Source: Aurantimonas marina
Lineage (GTDB): Bacteria; Pseudomonadota; Alphaproteobacteria; Rhizobiales; Rhizobiaceae
Length of the DNA stretch: 64,000 nt
Assembly (NCBI RefSeq): GCF_017183135.1
Contig: NZ_JADDXW010000006.1
Span: forward strand, 62,001-126,000
Reading direction: 5' to 3'
Every line of letters starts with the position of its first letter. The first letter of the stretch is position 1. This document shows, piece by piece, positions 63,105 through 64,000 of the stretch. A program made the position numbers and the translations under genes. Under the pieces are notes generated by a model. The model saw only the letters and a program-made list of their open reading frames with translations. It had not been told where the DNA came from and did not search any database.

Positions 63105-63560
63105 TCACCAGCGGCGGGTGCGACGGAAATAAGCCTCCGCCTCGGCCCCGAAAGTCCGATGCAGACCCGCCTCCTCACCCTTGATGAAGCGGTGCATGAT
63201 CACGAATGGAAAGGCCGCCGCGACAAGCAGCGGCGACAGCGCGCCGAACCACAGCGCCGCGCCAAAGACGGCCAGAGTCATGCCGGTGTAGATCGGGTTG
63301 CGGTTAAGCCGATACGGCCCCTCGACGATCAGCGCTTTCGGCGTCTCGCGCGGTTCGATCGGCGTCTTCTTGCGCCGGAACCACAGCGCCGACCACACGA
63401 TGACCCCGATGCCGCCCACGAAAAGCGCGACGCCGACGCCCGTTGTCACCGGCGAGGCGAAGCGCCAGAGCGGCAGCCACCAGGCGGCAAGCCATTCGGC
63501 GAGGATCGCCCCCAGCGCCCAGACCGGTGGCAGATCGGGAAAGTCACGGGGCATCGCCAT
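63105..63560 (-). CDS. Isoprenylcysteine carboxyl methyltransferase-like membrane protein
   Basis: 151 residues with three to four membrane helices. PKALIVEGPYRLNRNPIYTGMTLAVFGAALWFG and the closing HRFIKGEEAGLHRTFGAEAEAYFRRTRRW are the SAM-binding ICMT/PEMT-like core (GPYxxxRNPxYTG and EE-x-L-x-x-x-FG). Substrate unknown; bacterial members probably methylate lipids or small amines. GGAAGG lies eight bases before ATG 63558-63560. Confidence 0.88.
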   Translation of the reverse strand: MAMPRDFPDLPPVWALGAILAEWLAAWWLPLWRFASPVTTGVGVALFVGGIGVIVWSALWFRRKKTPIEPRETPKALIVEGPYRLNRNPIYTGMTLAVFGAALWFGALSPLLVAAAFPFVIMHRFIKGEEAGLHRTFGAEAEAYFRRTRRW

Positions 63561-63790
63561 GGTGTTGCCTTCCTGTTTGCGGCACGGCGCGAGGATAGGC
63601 ACGGACACGCGGCCTTGCCAACCAGCGTCGGTCAATCTCGGTCGACCGGCAGGACGAGCGCCGCCGTCGCGGTATCGGGCCGCCCTTCGAGCACCGTGAC
63701 CGGCGCTCGAAGGACCTGGCACCTTGATCGAGCATCGGAATGACCCGAAAATCGGAACCCACCTTATGCCCCGATGCGCAGTGGTTGCGA

Positions 63791-64000
63791 CTATTTCAGA
63801 AGCTTCAGCAGCTCTTTCGCCGCATCCTCCGACGAGGCCGGGTTCTGGCCGGTCACCAGCTTGCCGTCGACGACCACGTAGGAGCTCCAGTCGGCGCCCT
63901 TTTCGTAGCGGCCGCCATTGGCCTTGAGCATATCCTCGACCAGGAACGGCACGACGTCGGTGAGGCCGACGGCGTCTTCCTCACCATTGGTGAAGCCGGC
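63791..64000 (-). CDS. DJ-1/PfpI-family protein, C-terminal part (runs off the window)
   Basis: The last 69 codons up to TAG 63791-63793. LTDVVPFLVEDMLKANGGRYEKGADWSSYVVVDGKLVTGQNPASSEDAAKELLKLLK is the C-terminal region of Hsp31-like, type-1 glutamine-amidotransferase-fold proteins (GQNPASS is the conserved ending). Such proteins act as glyoxalases, deglycases or chaperones. The catalytic Cys lies outside the window. Confidence 0.88.
   Translation of the reverse strand, partial: AGFTNGEEDAVGLTDVVPFLVEDMLKANGGRYEKGADWSSYVVVDGKLVTGQNPASSEDAAKELLKLLK

Overview
This 64 kb window is GC-rich, densely packed chromosomal DNA from an alphaproteobacterium, almost certainly of the order Hyphomicrobiales (Rhizobiales). 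The evidence is the gene set and order: alaS-recA, a CckA cell-cycle kinase next to a FliO-like gene, an alphaproteobacterial DksA lacking most zinc cysteines, degenerate GTTC-N7-GTTC LexA-type boxes before recA, a glpR-glpD-glpSTPQUV-glpK glycerol locus of rhizobial type, and bioY-bioM-bioN. I saw no rRNA, tRNA or CRISPR array. The family cannot be fixed from what is visible.

Region by region. 0-9 kb: housekeeping and cell cycle (alaS 5' part, recA, psuK-psuG, cckA, a FliO-like protein, dksA). 9.3-16.5 kb: a SixA-like phosphatase, a ycjX/ycjF-like pair, a secreted protein, a small A+T-richer islet (about 13.13-14.08 kb) with an HTH-like gene and an unknown gene, then folP-folK and a PAP2 phosphatase. 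16.7-22.6 kb: a complete branched-chain amino acid ABC system (livHMGF, a small membrane protein, livJ-type binding protein). 22.7-25.4 kb: enoyl-CoA hydratase, an SDR and a D-amino-acid aminotransferase. 25.4-35.6 kb: glycerol uptake and catabolism under a DeoR-type GlpR. 35.8-40.3 kb: the biotin ECF transporter and an orphan NrtA/TauA-type ABC importer. 40.4-46.0 kb: a LOG-family protein, a GNAT-nitrilase fusion, RarD, proline iminopeptidase and a BaiN/HI0933-type flavoprotein. 46.0-47.3 kb: 1.3 kb of non-coding, repeat-filled DNA. 47.3-49.7 kb: a putative HNH-like nuclease toxin gene followed by four tandem paralogous DUF2019-type genes, the best candidate for an unusual system here. 49.7-53.8 kb: a 5'-truncated tag, a UvrD/PcrA helicase with an in-frame repeat-like insert, and a secreted dienelactone hydrolase. 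54.0-56.8 kb: cheW, a soluble chemoreceptor and a broken second cheW. 56.9-60.0 kb: a mercury cassette (merR, merT, merP, merF, a GDCCVxC protein and a MerA-like flavoprotein without the C-terminal cysteine pair). 60.0-64.0 kb: a Kef-type antiporter, an 83-bp perfect tandem duplication, a DUF4112 protein, a frameshifted PIN-domain gene with a small partner gene, an isoprenylcysteine-methyltransferase-like protein and the 3' end of a DJ-1/PfpI gene.

The genes form clear functional groups. The glp locus imports glycerol through an ABC transporter and then phosphorylates (GlpK) and oxidises it (GlpD), with three TTTCG half-sites before glpD as probable GlpR operators. The mer cassette has a textbook MerR promoter with a 19-bp spacer. 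Several genes are decaying: tag lacks its 5' half, the second cheW has a nonsense codon and a frameshift, and the PIN gene has a late frameshift. These relics cluster in the accessory half of the window (46-63 kb), close to repeats.
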